Shown piece by piece: positions 1-8,735 of a stretch of DNA of 38,505 bases. Every line of letters starts with the position of its first letter. The first letter of the stretch is position 1. The notes beneath the pieces were generated by a model. That model was not told where the DNA came from and made no database searches. It saw only the letters and a program-made list of their open reading frames with translations. Origin of the DNA: Betaproteobacteria bacterium (GTDB taxonomy: Bacteria; Pseudomonadota; Gammaproteobacteria; Burkholderiales; SG8-39); contig JAJDOG010000011.1 of the NCBI GenBank assembly GCA_022340285.1, positions 1-38,505 on the forward strand. The letters run 5' to 3'. The position numbers and the translations under genes are program-made.

Positions 1-1
1 C

Positions 2-523
2 GGGGCGCGCGACCTGGCGCTTGCGGTGGCATGGATCGAACGCGAGATCGGAGCGCACGGCGGCGATCCGCAACGCCTCTTCCTCTTCGGAAATTCCGCC
101 GGCGGCTCGCACGTCGCCACCTATGCCTTCGACCGCACGGCGATTCCCGAGCGGTCGGCCTCGGTCGCCGGCATCATCCTGTCGAGCGCCCGGGTGCGTG
201 CCGACGTCCTCCCCGACAATCCGAACGCCGAGGCGGTACGTGCCTACTTCGGGACCGACACGGCGCGCTACGAATCCCGTTCGCCGGTGACTCATGCGAA
301 CGATGCCGAGCTGCCGGTGTTCATCGTGATCGCCGAGTACGAAAATCCGTACCTGGACGTCTACGCAGCGGAGCTCCTGCACAATCTGAGCCGTGCCCGC
401 AAACGCGCGCCGCGCTTCCTGCGCCTCACGCGGCACAATCACATCTCGCTCGTTGCGCACTTCAACACTGGCGAGGAGATCCTCGGCCGCGAGATTCTCG
501 ATTTCATCTCGCGAGGGTCTTGA
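2..523 (+). CDS. alpha/beta hydrolase (esterase-like), 5' end outside window
   Basis: The reading frame is open from the left edge, so the N-terminus is missing; a GTG at 26 lies inside conserved sequence and is not a credible start. The visible part holds the nucleophile elbow GNSAGG, typical of carboxylesterase/hormone-sensitive-lipase-like alpha/beta hydrolases. A later acidic segment (IAEYENPYLD) and the C-terminal RHNHIS stretch are plausible sites of the acid and histidine of the triad. No signal peptide can be judged. It converges on the TRAP permease gene, with 27 nt between the two stop codons. The substrate is unknown. The family call rests on the elbow motif and overall pattern. 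Confidence 0.85.
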   Translation, partial: GARDLALAVAWIEREIGAHGGDPQRLFLFGNSAGGSHVATYAFDRTAIPERSASVAGIILSSARVRADVLPDNPNAEAVRAYFGTDTARYESRSPVTHANDAELPVFIVIAEYENPYLDVYAAELLHNLSRARKRAPRFLRLTRHNHISLVAHFNTGEEILGREILDFISRGS

Positions 524-550
524 GCAAGCTGCCGCTGACCGCCTCAACGG

Positions 551-2473
551 CTACGGTGCTGCAAGGTTCGCCCGGGAGCGACGCGCGCCGTGGACTTCCC
601 GGATCACCATAGCAGCTCCGAGCATTGTGCCGAGGATGTCGGTGAGCACTGCGCCCGCGAACGCGCCGGCAGGAATCATCATCGCCGCGCCGGAGAGGAC
701 AAATGCCGCCCGGGCGGGCACTCCCAGGGGGCGTACCAGGTAGCCCACGGCCCCGATCGTCACGAGGGACACGCCTGCGACCGCAGTGCAGGCGGCGAGA
801 ACGAACGCCCCCCAGGATCCCTGCATGATGAGGCTCGGTGACATGACGAACAGGAACGGGATGATGTAAGCAGTCCAGCCGAAGCGCATCGCTTCCCAGC
901 AGGTGCGCATCGGCGGTGCGCCGCTCAGGGTCGCCGCGGCGAAAGCCGCGATGGCCACGGGCGGCGTGATCATGGACATCATGCCGAAGTACAGAACGAA
1001 GAGATGCGCCGCGATGGGCTCGATGCCGAGCTTCACCAACGCCGGCGCGACCAGTGCGGCCAGCAGAACGTACACGCCGACCGTGGGCATGCCCATCCCC
1101 AGCACGATCGACAGGATGGCCGCGATGAGCAACAGCACGGCAAGGTTCGCTTCGCCGAACCGCACAAGCACCAGCGTCAGGCCGAAGCTCAAGCCCGAGA
1201 TATTGAGCACGCCGATGATCAGCCCGGCCGCTGCCGTGATCATCAGGATGTCGACGACCGACTTGCCCGTCTCCACCAGTGCCCCGGGAATCACGCGCCA
1301 GCCCGGTCGCCCGAGAGAGGCCCTTCGCGCGTAGGCGAGCGCGACGACGGATGCTGCGGCGTACACCGCTGCCGTGCCCGGCTGCACATTCCACCGGAAC
1401 AGTGCCAGGATCAGCACCGCGAACGGCACGAGAAACACCCAGCCGTGGTGAAGCGCCGCACGCAGCGTGGGAATGCGATCCTGCGGGACGCGCTCGATCC
1501 CAGCTCGGGCCGCGCGCAGGTCGGCCTGCAGAAATAGCGCGACGTAATACAGGATCGCGGGCGTCAGCGCGGCCAGGACGACCTCGCGGTAGGGGATTTC
1601 CAGGAACTCGGCGAGCAGGAACGCTGAAGCGCCCATGATCGGCGGCATCAGCTGACCGCCTGTCGAGGCCACTGCCTCGATGCCCGCGGCCATTGCCGGG
1701 GGAAACCCGCCCCGCTTCATGAGCGGGATCGTGACGATGCCCGTCGTGGCCACGTTGGACACGGCGCTACCCGAGATCGAGCCGAAGAGGCTCGAGCCCA
1801 CGATGGCGATCTTGGCTGCGCCGCCGCGATAGCGGCCCATCAGCGCAAGAGCGAGCCCCGTGAAGAAGTCCGCGCCGCCGCAGGCGGAGAGCAGTGTGCC
1901 AAAAAGCACGAACGCCACGACGATCGTGGCGGCAACGAGGAGCGGTGTGCCGAGCAGCGCGCTCGGATCGAGCATCAGCTGCGTGAGCGCGCGGGCGACG
2001 TGCAGCTCGCGCGCTGCGAAGAGACCGGGTAGCGCATGGCCGAAGAACGCGTAGACGATGAAAGCAACCACGATCAGCGTCAGCACCCAACCCGCCGTGC
2101 GTCGCAGTCCCTCGAGCACCAGCAGCAACAGCACCGCAGCGATGGCGACGCCCTGCCGCGGCGCATAGGCAAGTTGCTCAACCAGACCCGGGTACACGAC
2201 CGCCACGTAGCCGCCCACGCCCAGGGAAAGTAGCGCCGCAACCCAGTCGAACCACGGCGCGCATCCGCCGGCTCTGCGCGACGCCCTGTAGTGCAGAAAC
2301 GTCAACGCCAGCCCGAGCGCAAGCATCGTGGCAAGAAATTGCTCGGTGTAGACAAGCCAGCGCAGCGTACGTGGTAAGTCCAATACCCAGGCGAGCGCGC
2401 ACACGCACACGGCCACCGCCAGCGTGCGCACGGCCGCCTGTTCCAGGCGCTCAGTGCGCGGCGGGTCGCGCAT
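551..2473 (-). CDS. TRAP transporter permease, fused small and large membrane subunits (DctQM-type)
   Basis: This 640-residue, very hydrophobic protein is of the 4TM/12TM fusion type that partners TAXI binding proteins. The N-terminal third corresponds to the small Q subunit and the remainder to the large M subunit, which carries the characteristic GSISGSAVSNVATTG loop and, further on, GMGMPTVGVYVLLA. TRAP transporters import organic acids and similar solutes across the inner membrane, driven by an ion gradient. The binding-protein gene lies 74 nt upstream on the same strand, so the two probably form one operon. The start is an ATG without a strong Shine-Dalgarno sequence. Substrate cannot be told from sequence. 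Confidence 0.95.
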   Translation of the reverse strand: MRDPPRTERLEQAAVRTLAVAVCVCALAWVLDLPRTLRWLVYTEQFLATMLALGLALTFLHYRASRRAGGCAPWFDWVAALLSLGVGGYVAVVYPGLVEQLAYAPRQGVAIAAVLLLLVLEGLRRTAGWVLTLIVVAFIVYAFFGHALPGLFAARELHVARALTQLMLDPSALLGTPLLVAATIVVAFVLFGTLLSACGGADFFTGLALALMGRYRGGAAKIAIVGSSLFGSISGSAVSNVATTGIVTIPLMKRGGFPPAMAAGIEAVASTGGQLMPPIMGASAFLLAEFLEIPYREVVLAALTPAILYYVALFLQADLRAARAGIERVPQDRIPTLRAALHHGWVFLVPFAVLILALFRWNVQPGTAAVYAAASVVALAYARRASLGRPGWRVIPGALVETGKSVVDILMITAAAGLIIGVLNISGLSFGLTLVLVRFGEANLAVLLLIAAILSIVLGMGMPTVGVYVLLAALVAPALVKLGIEPIAAHLFVLYFGMMSMITPPVAIAAFAAATLSGAPPMRTCWEAMRFGWTAYIIPFLFVMSPSLIMQGSWGAFVLAACTAVAGVSLVTIGAVGYLVRPLGVPARAAFVLSGAAMMIPAGAFAGAVLTDILGTMLGAAMVIREVHGARRSRANLAAP

Positions 2474-2547
2474 TCACTGGCGAATCGACCGCCATCCTCG
2501 CCTGCCTCCGGCGCTGAGCACCTCGCACGACATCTCGGTCCGCGCCG

Positions 2548-3522
2548 TCATTTGGCCATCATCCCGCGCTCGCGGTAGAACTTGACCGCGCCGGGGTGAT
2601 AGGTGGCGCCCGGCAGATCGATGGCCATGGCCTTCGGATCGAACCGATTGAAGCTGCCGTGCGCGGCGGCGAGCTCCTTCTTGTTTTCGTATAAAGCCTT
2701 GACGAGGCGGTACACGACGTCTTCGTCCACCCCGTCGTTCGTGATCAGCGTGTACTGATAGCCGAGGAGGTATACCGGTTCGCGGATGCTCGCCATGCGC
2801 GGATTGGGCTTCACCATTACCAGCGACGTTGAGGGCAGCTTGGCGCGGATGCGCGCTTCCACCGCGGGGTCGTTCGGGATGGTCAGGAAACGCACGGGTG
2901 CCTGCGCGTTGGTCTTCTTCACCACACCCGATCCCGGGGCGAGCAGCACGCCCGCCACCTTCCCCTCGGCGAGCATCTCGGCACCTTTCACGAAATTGGG
3001 CACCGGCACGCCGTCGAGGTCGGCGGGACGGATGTCGACCGCTTCGAGGATCGCTTCCTGCATGATGCCGACCAGCTTCATGCTGGAGTAGCCGACCGGG
3101 AACGCCTTGCCTTTCAGGTCCTGCAAGGACCGGATGCCTGAATCGTCACGCACCATGATGCCCACCTGGAACGGCGCCAGCGCCGCGACCACCCGGAGAT
3201 GTGGATGCGGCCGGCCGGCGAAGTTGCCCGTACCCTGGGTGGCGAAGATTGCCTCGAAGGTGTTCGAGGTGCCGAACTCGATTTCACCCGCATTGATCTG
3301 GGGAACGTAGACGCTCGAACCGCCCAGGCCGACCGCGCGCATCGGGAGCCCGGCTTCGTCCGACCCCACTTTGGCGAGCGCCGAGGCGATCGCGTAGCCG
3401 AGAGAGCCCTGCGGCAGGGTGGCGATGCCCATCGGCTTCTGCGCCGTGGCAGGTGCCGCTGCGAGGAGCGCCAGTGCGGCGCACATTGCTGTCAGAGTGG
3501 CGGAGATGCTGCATCGTTTCAT
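2548..3522 (-). CDS. TAXI family TRAP transporter solute-binding protein
   Basis: This 324-residue protein begins with a clear Sec signal peptide: basic MKRC, a hydrophobic stretch, and probable cleavage near ATA-Q at about residue 27. The mature part starts MGIATLPQGSLGYAIASALA and later has ADLDGVPVPNFVKGAEMLAEG, both in keeping with the TAXI/NMT1-like periplasmic binding fold. The ATG at 3522 is supported by a strong Shine-Dalgarno sequence (AGGAGG, complement at 3530-3535, 7-nt spacer). It is followed by the fused permease gene, giving a complete two-gene TAXI-TRAP system. The ligand is unknown; characterised or proposed TAXI ligands include glutamate-like acids. Confidence 0.93.
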   Translation of the reverse strand: MKRCSISATLTAMCAALALLAAAPATAQKPMGIATLPQGSLGYAIASALAKVGSDEAGLPMRAVGLGGSSVYVPQINAGEIEFGTSNTFEAIFATQGTGNFAGRPHPHLRVVAALAPFQVGIMVRDDSGIRSLQDLKGKAFPVGYSSMKLVGIMQEAILEAVDIRPADLDGVPVPNFVKGAEMLAEGKVAGVLLAPGSGVVKKTNAQAPVRFLTIPNDPAVEARIRAKLPSTSLVMVKPNPRMASIREPVYLLGYQYTLITNDGVDEDVVYRLVKALYENKKELAAAHGSFNRFDPKAMAIDLPGATYHPGAVKFYRERGMMAK

Positions 3523-3577
3523 GATCGATCCTCCTCTATGAACCCGTTCGTGGTGATCAGCATCGCATACATCGGCG

Positions 3578-4348
3578 CTATGCGGGCAGGCCGGACGCCC
3601 AGGCGCTGCTGAAGTCGGCGATCTCGCGCAGGACGTCGCCGTCCGTTCTCCCGGAGCTCTTGAGCACGTGGAAGCTGTGGTCGGCGCCTTCCAGCCAGTG
3701 CATGGTCCATCGGCCGGTGAAGCGATCGAGGACCTGTTCCATCAAATCGCGGCGGCATAGCGCGTCGCGGGTGCCGTTCAGGCAGAGGACAGGCACGCCG
3801 ATGTTCGGGAGATGCGCGTCGCGGAGCTTTTCCGGCTGGCCCGCCGGATGCAGGGGATAGGCGAGCAGCAGCAAACCGTCGCACGCAAATTGGTCGGCGG
3901 CGAGCATCGACGCGGCCCGCCCACCCATGGAGCGTCCACCGAGGATGAGGGTCACCGGGTCAATCTCCCGGCGCACGCGCGACACCACGGCGGCGATGCA
4001 ATCCTTGAGGCGAGGCATCGGGTCGGGGCGGTTGCTGCCCTTCTGCCGGTAGAGAAAATTGAAGCGAACGACATGAAATCCGCGCTGGCGCAGCTGATCA
4101 GTGACGGCGAGCATGCCGCGGTCGGCCATATGGCCGCCGGCGCCGTGGGCGCACACAAAGAGTGCGCCCGTCGGAGCGGTCAGGGCCGGGTCGAAGATCG
4201 CGGTCGTTTCTTCGTTGCCACCGACCTTGATCTGCCACTGTGAACCAGGGCTCCTGACTGTCGGACGCTCGCTTTGCCGGTTACTCGCTCGCTTCAAGAC
4301 GACCCTCTGCTGGACTGGGGGGTAAGGGCTAAGGGCCGGGCTCGCCAC
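3578..4348 (-). CDS. alpha/beta hydrolase, KANL3/Tex30 or dienelactone-hydrolase-like
   Basis: Counting from the GTG at 4348, the 256-residue product has an oxyanion-loop motif CAHGAGG at about residues 66-72, a nucleophile elbow GGRSMGG with Ser140, and a plausible acid and base in NGTRD (Asp195) and GADHSF (His224). This is a complete alpha/beta hydrolase triad of the small cytosolic type related to human Tex30/KANL3. No signal peptide is visible. The start is uncertain. The GTG overlaps the last codons of the upstream DUF72 gene by 20 nt, while a TTG near 4297 has a weak AGAGGG upstream; the conserved fold only begins near residue 38. Substrate unknown. Confidence 0.85.
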   Translation of the reverse strand: MASPALSPYPPVQQRVVLKRASNRQSERPTVRSPGSQWQIKVGGNEETTAIFDPALTAPTGALFVCAHGAGGHMADRGMLAVTDQLRQRGFHVVRFNFLYRQKGSNRPDPMPRLKDCIAAVVSRVRREIDPVTLILGGRSMGGRAASMLAADQFACDGLLLLAYPLHPAGQPEKLRDAHLPNIGVPVLCLNGTRDALCRRDLMEQVLDRFTGRWTMHWLEGADHSFHVLKSSGRTDGDVLREIADFSSAWASGLPA

Positions 4349-5045
4349 CGAACCGCATCAGCGTCCGCGCGTACGCGGGCGCGGTCGGCTCGTGCATGAA
4401 GTACACGAAGATCTCGCGCCACTCAGTTTCCGCGAGCCGCTTGGCCCACAGCTCCAGGTCGCGATCCGAGTAGTTCTCGAGGCGCAGGCGGAGGTAGCCC
4501 GATGCCGCCGTCTCGACGAGCGGCGGCGGTGTACTGTCCTCGCGCTCGGACAGGCAGAGCATCGCACCGGCTGCCTTCAATGCGTCGTACACGTCGTCGG
4601 CGAACCAGGTCTCGTTGCGAAACTCGAACGCCGCGTGATGCTTGTCCGGCAGCAAGTCGAGAAACTCCCGCAGGCGCGGCAGATCCTTCTTGAGGTTCGG
4701 CGGCAGTTGGAACAGCACCGCGCCCAGCCGCGCGCCGAGCGCGGCGAGATTTCGGTAAAGAAAGCCGAGCGGTTCGGCTGCCGTGTCGGCGTTGAGCCGG
4801 GCGATATGCGTGATGCGGCGCGATGCCTTGATCGCGAAGCGGAAGTCGGGGGGCGTCGCCGACGCCCAGGTCTCCAGCACCGCGGTTTTGGGCATCCGGT
4901 AGAAGGTGTTGTTGATCTCGACGGTCGGCAGGCGCTCGGCGTACCACGCGAGCATCGCATCCGGCTTGATGCTCTGCGGGTAGAAGTCGCCCTTCCACTC
5001 CTTGTAGGAGTAGCCGCTTGCGCCCGCAAGAAGCCTCGCAGCCAT
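4329..5045 (-). CDS. DUF72 family protein (YecE-like)
   Basis: This 238-residue protein starts MAARLLAGASGYSYKEWKG, and EINNTFYRMP follows soon after; both are hallmarks of the DUF72/YecE family, a TIM-barrel-like fold of unknown biochemical function. Later family blocks are FRFAIKASRRITH and AAFEFRNETWF. The frame extends upstream to a TTG at 5081, which would overlap the ligD start. The ATG at 5045 is preferred because AAGGA (complement at 5053-5057) sits at good spacing and conserved sequence starts there. It is transcribed divergently from ligD. DUF72 genes are often seen near repair genes; any functional link here is inference. Confidence 0.92.
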   Translation of the reverse strand: MAARLLAGASGYSYKEWKGDFYPQSIKPDAMLAWYAERLPTVEINNTFYRMPKTAVLETWASATPPDFRFAIKASRRITHIARLNADTAAEPLGFLYRNLAALGARLGAVLFQLPPNLKKDLPRLREFLDLLPDKHHAAFEFRNETWFADDVYDALKAAGAMLCLSEREDSTPPPLVETAASGYLRLRLENYSDRDLELWAKRLAETEWREIFVYFMHEPTAPAYARTLMRFGGEPGP

Positions 5046-5052
5046 CAACCGG

Positions 5053-5068
5053 TCCTTCACTCTAGAAT
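5053..5068 (+). promoter_or_regulatory. compact divergent start region of the DUF72 gene and ligD
   Basis: Only 29 nt separate the ATG of the DUF72 gene (5045, minus) from the ATG of ligD (5075, plus). On the minus strand the complement of AAGGA at 5053-5057 serves the DUF72 gene. On the plus strand TAGAAT at 5063-5068 resembles a sigma-70 -10 element and lies 6 nt before the ligD ATG, with no Shine-Dalgarno sequence between. If it is a promoter, ligD would be transcribed as a nearly leaderless mRNA. No convincing -35 element is visible, so this is weak evidence. Confidence 0.35.
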
Positions 5069-5074
5069 CGCGCC

Positions 5075-7792
5075 ATGGCAAAAGGCAAGCTCAGCGAATA
5101 TTCCGCCAAGCGGACTTTCGACGCCACCCCGGAACCGTCGCCCACGCTGCCGGAAGCGCGGAGCGGCCCACTGCTATTCGTGGTCCAGCAGCACTCGGCG
5201 CGCCGTCTGCACTTCGACTTTCGCCTCGAGTGCGACGGCGTGCTCAAGTCATGGGCGGTGCCCAAGGGTCCCTCGCTCGATCCTAGCGAAAAGCGCCTCG
5301 CCGTGCAGACCGAGGATCACCCCTTCGAGTACGGATCGTTCGAAGGCGTGATCCCGCCGGGGCAGTACGGCGCGGGAGAGGTGATCGTCTGGGATTGCGG
5401 CGTCTATTCGCCCGACGAGGGTGGCAAGACCTGGTTCCACGACCGCGCGGACGCCGAACGCGAGATCCGCAGCGGCCTCGAGAAAGGCAAGCTCAGCATT
5501 CTCCTGCGCGGTGAGAAGCTGAAGGGCTCGTTTGCGCTCGTGCGCACGAAGGATGCGAAGACCTGGCTGCTGCTCAAGCACCGGGATCGCTTCGCCGGCA
5601 CGGCGGATCTGGCCGCACAAAATCGTTCGGTTCTCTCCGGCGTCGCGGTCGCGGATCTCAAAAGCGTTCCGGTGCGCCGACTCGCAGCGGCGCAGCTCAT
5701 TCCGACCGGAAGGATCCAGGCGATGCCGGAGAAGCTTGCGCCGATGCTCGCCGAAGCAGGAGAGGCGCCGTTCAACGATTCCGGCTGGGTGTGGGAGCCC
5801 AAGCTCGACGGCTACCGCGTGCTCGTCTTCATCGACGAGCGCGGCGTCAGGCTGCGCTCGCGGCGCGGACTCGATCTTTCCGCCGTCTTCCCCGCGCTGA
5901 CCGCCGACCTCGGCAAGCAGGCCGCACACGGCATGATCCTCGACGGCGAGATCGTGGCATTCGACGCGAGCGGCCGACCGTCCTTCAACGCATTGCAAAA
6001 CCGCGTCCAGCTCAAGGCCGAGCGGGAGATCGCAGCGGCCGACCGGAGCGTCCCCGCAGTGTTCTTCTGCTTCGATCTGCTCCACTTCGCCGGCGTGGAC
6101 CTGCGCGGGTTTGCGTACCAGGATCGGCGCCGCTATCTCGCGCAGTGCCTGCTGCCGTCGCCGCTCGTCCAGCTCGTGCACGCCGCGGAAGACGGCATCG
6201 CCATGCACTCGGCGGCCCTGGCAAGCGGCTTCGAGGGCGTGATCGGCAAGCGCAAGGAGAGTCGCTACGAGTCCGGGCGCCGTTCCGGCTCGTGGCTGAA
6301 GGTCAAGCCGATCCAGAGCGGGGATTTCGTCGTCGGCGGCTACACGCGCGGCAAGGGCGCGCGCGCGCCGCTCGGCGCGCTGCTGGTCGGCTACTGGGAA
6401 GAGGGGGAAGACCGCAACCGGGGCGCGCTGCGCTTCGCCTCGCACGTCGGCTCCGGGTTCGACGAGCGCACGATCGCGCAGCTCAAGGCGCGGCTCGAGC
6501 CGCTTGTGAGGAAAACCTGCCCGTTCGCCGAGAAGCCGGAGCTTCCCAACCCGACCACCTGGGTCGATCCCGAGCTCGTCGTGGAAGTGCAGTTCCAGAG
6601 CTGGACCGAAGACGGCTCGCTGCGCGCGCCGGTGTTCCTGCGCCTGCGTGACGACGTCGAGCCGAAGGGCGTGCGCCGCACCGCCGCGCGCGCTTCGAAA
6701 CCCGCACCGGCACAACCGCGCGGTGAGGTCGAAGAAGTCGTCGCGCAGCTCGCGAGCAAGGCGAAGGCCTTCGCACTCGTGGTCGGCGAACACCGGATCC
6801 GCCTCACCCACCTCGACCGCGTGTACTGGCCCGCCGACCCGGCGCTCAAGCAACCCGCGATCACCAAGCGCGATCTGCTGCGCTATTTCGCCGAGGTGTC
6901 GCCCTACATCCTTCCGCATCTCGCCGATCGCCCGCTCACGATGATCCGCATGCCCGACGGGATCGGCGGGCAACGCTTCTACCAGAAGCACTGGGACGCG
7001 GAGCGCCCAGGGTTCGTCGAGACGATCACCGTATTCTCGGGGCACAAGGACGAGAGCCACGAGTACCTGCTCTGCAACAACCTCCCGACGCTGCTCTGGC
7101 TCGCGCAATCCGGCACCCTGGAGTTTCACGTCTGGCATTCGCGGGCGAAGCCTGGGCCCGACGCGGTGTCCAAGGGCACCGACTACGCAAGCTCGCTCGC
7201 CGCGCTCGAGCGATCGGTCCTCAACTACCCGGACTACGTGGTCTTCGACCTGGACCCCTACATCTATTCGGGGCGTGAGGCGCCGGGGGCCGAACCCGAG
7301 CTGAACACGGTCGCCTTCGAGAAGGGCAAGGAGGTGGCGTTCTGGCTCCGCGAGCTGCTCCATGCGATGTCGCTCGAGGCCATCGTCAAGACCTCGGGCA
7401 AGACCGGCCTGCACATCTTTGTGCCGATCCGGCGCACCCTGGATTTCGACGCCGCGCGGGAGGTGTCCGAGAAGGTCGGCCGCCACCTGATGCGGGCCCA
7501 TCCGAGGGAGATCACGCTAGAATGGAGCGTTCCCAAGCGAACCGGCAAGATCTTCATGGACTACAATATGAACGTTCGCGGCAAGACGCTGAACGTCGCC
7601 TACTCGCCCCGCGGCGAGGCGGGCGCGCCGGTGTCGATGCCGCTCACTTGGGACGAGCTGGCGGGCGCGCACCCGCTCGATTTCAGAATAACAAACGTCG
7701 CGCAACGGCTCGCGCAGACCGGTGATCGCTGGGACGAGGCGCTGGAGCGCAAGCAGAGCCTCGAGCGCGCACTGGCAAACGCGCCGGCCTGA
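5075..7792 (+). CDS. ligD: multifunctional DNA ligase D (phosphoesterase-ligase-polymerase)
   Basis: This 905-residue LigD of non-homologous end joining has all three domains. The N-terminal 3'-phosphoesterase (about 30-190) carries His40, His46, Asp48, Arg50 and His82; the spacing matches the catalytic residues known in Pseudomonas aeruginosa LigD. The ATP-dependent ligase (about 220-540) has the adenylation motif KLDGYR with Lys243. The C-terminal primase-like polymerase (about 580-890) has the DLDP motif with Asp725 and Asp727, and the KTSGKTGLHIFVP block. It repairs and seals double-strand ends delivered by Ku. ku starts 16 nt downstream, forming an operon. All key residues are present, so it should be active. 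No Shine-Dalgarno sequence is evident before the ATG. Confidence 0.97.
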   Translation: MAKGKLSEYSAKRTFDATPEPSPTLPEARSGPLLFVVQQHSARRLHFDFRLECDGVLKSWAVPKGPSLDPSEKRLAVQTEDHPFEYGSFEGVIPPGQYGAGEVIVWDCGVYSPDEGGKTWFHDRADAEREIRSGLEKGKLSILLRGEKLKGSFALVRTKDAKTWLLLKHRDRFAGTADLAAQNRSVLSGVAVADLKSVPVRRLAAAQLIPTGRIQAMPEKLAPMLAEAGEAPFNDSGWVWEPKLDGYRVLVFIDERGVRLRSRRGLDLSAVFPALTADLGKQAAHGMILDGEIVAFDASGRPSFNALQNRVQLKAEREIAAADRSVPAVFFCFDLLHFAGVDLRGFAYQDRRRYLAQCLLPSPLVQLVHAAEDGIAMHSAALASGFEGVIGKRKESRYESGRRSGSWLKVKPIQSGDFVVGGYTRGKGARAPLGALLVGYWEEGEDRNRGALRFASHVGSGFDERTIAQLKARLEPLVRKTCPFAEKPELPNPTTWVDPELVVEVQFQSWTEDGSLRAPVFLRLRDDVEPKGVRRTAARASKPAPAQPRGEVEEVVAQLASKAKAFALVVGEHRIRLTHLDRVYWPADPALKQPAITKRDLLRYFAEVSPYILPHLADRPLTMIRMPDGIGGQRFYQKHWDAERPGFVETITVFSGHKDESHEYLLCNNLPTLLWLAQSGTLEFHVWHSRAKPGPDAVSKGTDYASSLAALERSVLNYPDYVVFDLDPYIYSGREAPGAEPELNTVAFEKGKEVAFWLRELLHAMSLEAIVKTSGKTGLHIFVPIRRTLDFDAAREVSEKVGRHLMRAHPREITLEWSVPKRTGKIFMDYNMNVRGKTLNVAYSPRGEAGAPVSMPLTWDELAGAHPLDFRITNVAQRLAQTGDRWDEALERKQSLERALANAPA

Positions 7793-7808
7793 GGCAAGGG
7801 AGACACAC

Positions 7809-8708
7809 ATGGCTGCACGATCGATTGCATCGCTGACCGTCTCGTTCGGGCTCGTGTCGATTCCGGTGAAGCTCTACTCCGCCACCGAATCGAGCCGCGC
7901 GATCTCGTTCAACCTGCTGCACAAGACTTGCGGCTCACGCCTCAAGCAGCAGTATTTCTGTGCGAAGGAGGAAGTGCCGGTCGCGCGCGAAGACATGGTC
8001 AAGGGCTACGAGTTCGCCAAGGACCAGTATGTGATGTTCACCCCCGAGGAGCTGAAGGCGCTCGAGGAGGCGGGCACGCACACCGCCGAGATCACCGAGT
8101 TCGTGCCCATCGAATCGGTCGATCCGGTGTATTTCGACAAGCCCTACTACCTCGCGCCCGACAAGGGCGGTGCAAAGCCGTACGCGCTGCTCGCGCGAGC
8201 GCTGCGCGAGGCGAACCGCTGCGCGCTCGGCCGCTGGGCGGCGCGCGGCAAACAGTACATCGTCATGATCCGCCCGATCGAGGGCGTGGACGGCGATGCC
8301 CTCGTCATGCAGCAGCTCCTGTACGCCGCCGAGGTCAGGTCGATCAAGGAGATCGATATCCCGAAGACCGACGTGAAGGAAGCCGAGCTGAAGCTCGCAC
8401 AGCAGCTGATCGAGCAACAGGCCTCCGACACGTTCGACCCGAGCGCATACACGGACGAGGTGCGTGCGCGCATCGAGGCGGCGATCGAGCAGAAGATCGA
8501 GGGTCAGGAGATCACGATGGCCGAGGCGCCCGAAGGTGGCGCGCAGGTCATCGACCTGATGGAAGCGCTGCGCGCCAGCCTCGAGAAGCGGGCGGCGCCC
8601 GCCAAAGCCGCGCCGGCCGCGCAGGCCGAGGCGCAGTCCGCCTCGCGCAAGCCGCCCAAGCGCGCGCCGCAGGCCGACACGGGCGCGCGCAAGAGCGCGA
8701 GAAAGTAG
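7809..8708 (+). CDS. ku: Ku protein, DNA end-binding
   Basis: This is a 299-residue bacterial Ku homologue. It begins MAARSIASLTVSFGLVSIPV, the typical Ku start, followed by VKLYSATE, and carries the Ku core through FVPIESVDPVYFDKPYYLAP and ARGKQYIVMIRP. Ku forms a ring-shaped homodimer on double-strand ends and recruits LigD. The last 45 or so residues are a basic, Ala/Lys/Arg-rich tail, as in many bacterial Ku proteins, where it aids DNA binding or LigD stimulation. The ATG at 7809 is preceded by GGGAGA. The frame is open further upstream into ligD, but the conserved N-terminus fixes this start. It is the second gene of the ligD-ku operon. Confidence 0.97.
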   Translation: MAARSIASLTVSFGLVSIPVKLYSATESSRAISFNLLHKTCGSRLKQQYFCAKEEVPVAREDMVKGYEFAKDQYVMFTPEELKALEEAGTHTAEITEFVPIESVDPVYFDKPYYLAPDKGGAKPYALLARALREANRCALGRWAARGKQYIVMIRPIEGVDGDALVMQQLLYAAEVRSIKEIDIPKTDVKEAELKLAQQLIEQQASDTFDPSAYTDEVRARIEAAIEQKIEGQEITMAEAPEGGAQVIDLMEALRASLEKRAAPAKAAPAAQAEAQSASRKPPKRAPQADTGARKSARK

Positions 8709-8735
8709 CGGCAGCGCGCGCAAGACGCAGCGGGG

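Noticed and set aside
5249-7501. Long open frame antisense to ligD (about 750 codons)
   Set aside because: It is an expected by-product of GC-rich codon bias; its translation is Arg/Glu/Leu-rich without motifs, while ligD has all catalytic residues.
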